Assembly (NCBI GenBank): GCA_023412435.1
Contig: JAEYNS010000053.1
Coordinates: forward strand, 1 to 5,373
Reading direction: 5' to 3'
Source: Actinomycetes bacterium
Lineage (GTDB): Bacteria; Actinomycetota; Actinomycetes; Propionibacteriales; Propionibacteriaceae
DNA: 5,373 bases
How positions within the stretch are numbered: position 1 is the stretch's first letter; every line of letters starts with the position of its first letter. Both the position numbers and the translations under genes were made by a program. Below are positions 5,105 through 5,373 of this stretch, piece after piece. The notes under the pieces were generated by a model. That model was not told where the DNA came from. It searched no databases and worked only from the letters and a program-made list of their open reading frames with translations.

Positions 5105-5373
5105 TCAGAGGACGTCGTCCTCGGGGTTCACCAGCGAGGCGAACCAGGCCTTCGCATCGGCGAACTCGGCGTCGGTGAAGCCGTGGCCCACCTTGGGCCG
5201 GACGCCGTCCGCCCGCGGGTAGGAACCGAGGAAGACCACGTCCTCGCAGATCCGGTGCAGCCCGAGCATCGCCTCGGCCAGCCGGGGCTCGCGCAGGTGG
5301 CCCTCGGCGTCGATCGAGAAGCAGTAGTTGCCCAGCCCGGTCTTGGTCGGACGGGACTCGATCCGGCACAGGT
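5105..5373 (-). CDS. pheA: Prephenate dehydratase, C-terminal ACT domain (partial, start outside window)
   Basis: The last 88 residues of the gene are visible, running from [20 protein letters not shown] to a TGA at 5105-5107. ESRPTK is the conserved phenylalanine-binding ESRP motif of the regulatory ACT domain. The rest ([36 protein letters not shown]) is typical of bacterial prephenate dehydratases, which convert prephenate to phenylpyruvate in L-phenylalanine synthesis and are inhibited allosterically by phenylalanine. The acidic tail NPEDDVL follows the domain. The catalytic PDT domain lies beyond the window edge, so it cannot be checked whether a chorismate mutase domain is fused. The gene precedes serS on the same strand with a structured intergenic region. 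Confidence 0.93.
   Translation of the reverse strand, partial: LCRIESRPTKTGLGNYCFSIDAEGHLREPRLAEAMLGLHRICEDVVFLGSYPRADGVRPKVGHGFTDAEFADAKAWFASLVNPEDDVL

Overview
The window is very GC-rich, and its reading frames have almost only G or C in third codon positions. This is typical of a high-GC actinomycete. The SerRS motif 3 (ATLNGTLCA...TR), the pheA-serS-HAD gene order and the WYL-regulator/DinB cassette fit an actinomycete such as a member of the Micromonosporaceae. The family-level guess is inference; no rRNA or other marker is present to confirm it.

Left block (1-2254). The last 23 codons of an unidentified + strand gene end at 73. Facing it, only 2 bp away, is a compact minus-strand operon running from 1180 down to 76: an unrecognised 84-residue protein, a DinB/DUF664-type protein and a DUF1905 protein. 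A WYL-domain (YafY-type) regulator is transcribed divergently from 1262 to 2254. The 81-bp divergent spacer holds a near-perfect 22-bp inverted repeat at 1179-1200, the best operator candidate in the window. It also holds an eight-codon mini-ORF with a good ribosome binding site whose stop codon overlaps the regulator's ATG. The simplest reading is that the WYL protein controls itself and the divergent operon.

Right block (2215-5373), all on the minus strand and read from right to left. It contains the C-terminal ACT domain of prephenate dehydratase (pheA, cut by the window edge), seryl-tRNA synthetase (serS), a Cof-type HAD hydrolase and a RimJ/RimL-type GNAT acetyltransferase. The 148-nt pheA-serS gap contains interleaved, mutually competing inverted repeats that could form a terminator, a pseudoknot or a switch-like leader ahead of serS. 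The HAD gene is damaged in two independent ways. An in-frame TAG lies inside an AT-rich patch in the middle of the gene, and the C-terminal Mg-binding motif reads GAGRNA where the family has GDGxND. It is called a pseudogene here, with readthrough or a non-catalytic role as less likely alternatives. The GNAT gene starts by overlapping the HAD stop and ends overlapping the WYL gene tail to tail by 40 bp.

No rRNA, tRNA, CRISPR array, insertion sequence or phage gene was seen. No stretch longer than 300 bases lacks a gene. The most distinctive signals are the serS leader, the degenerate HAD gene and the WYL divergent control region.
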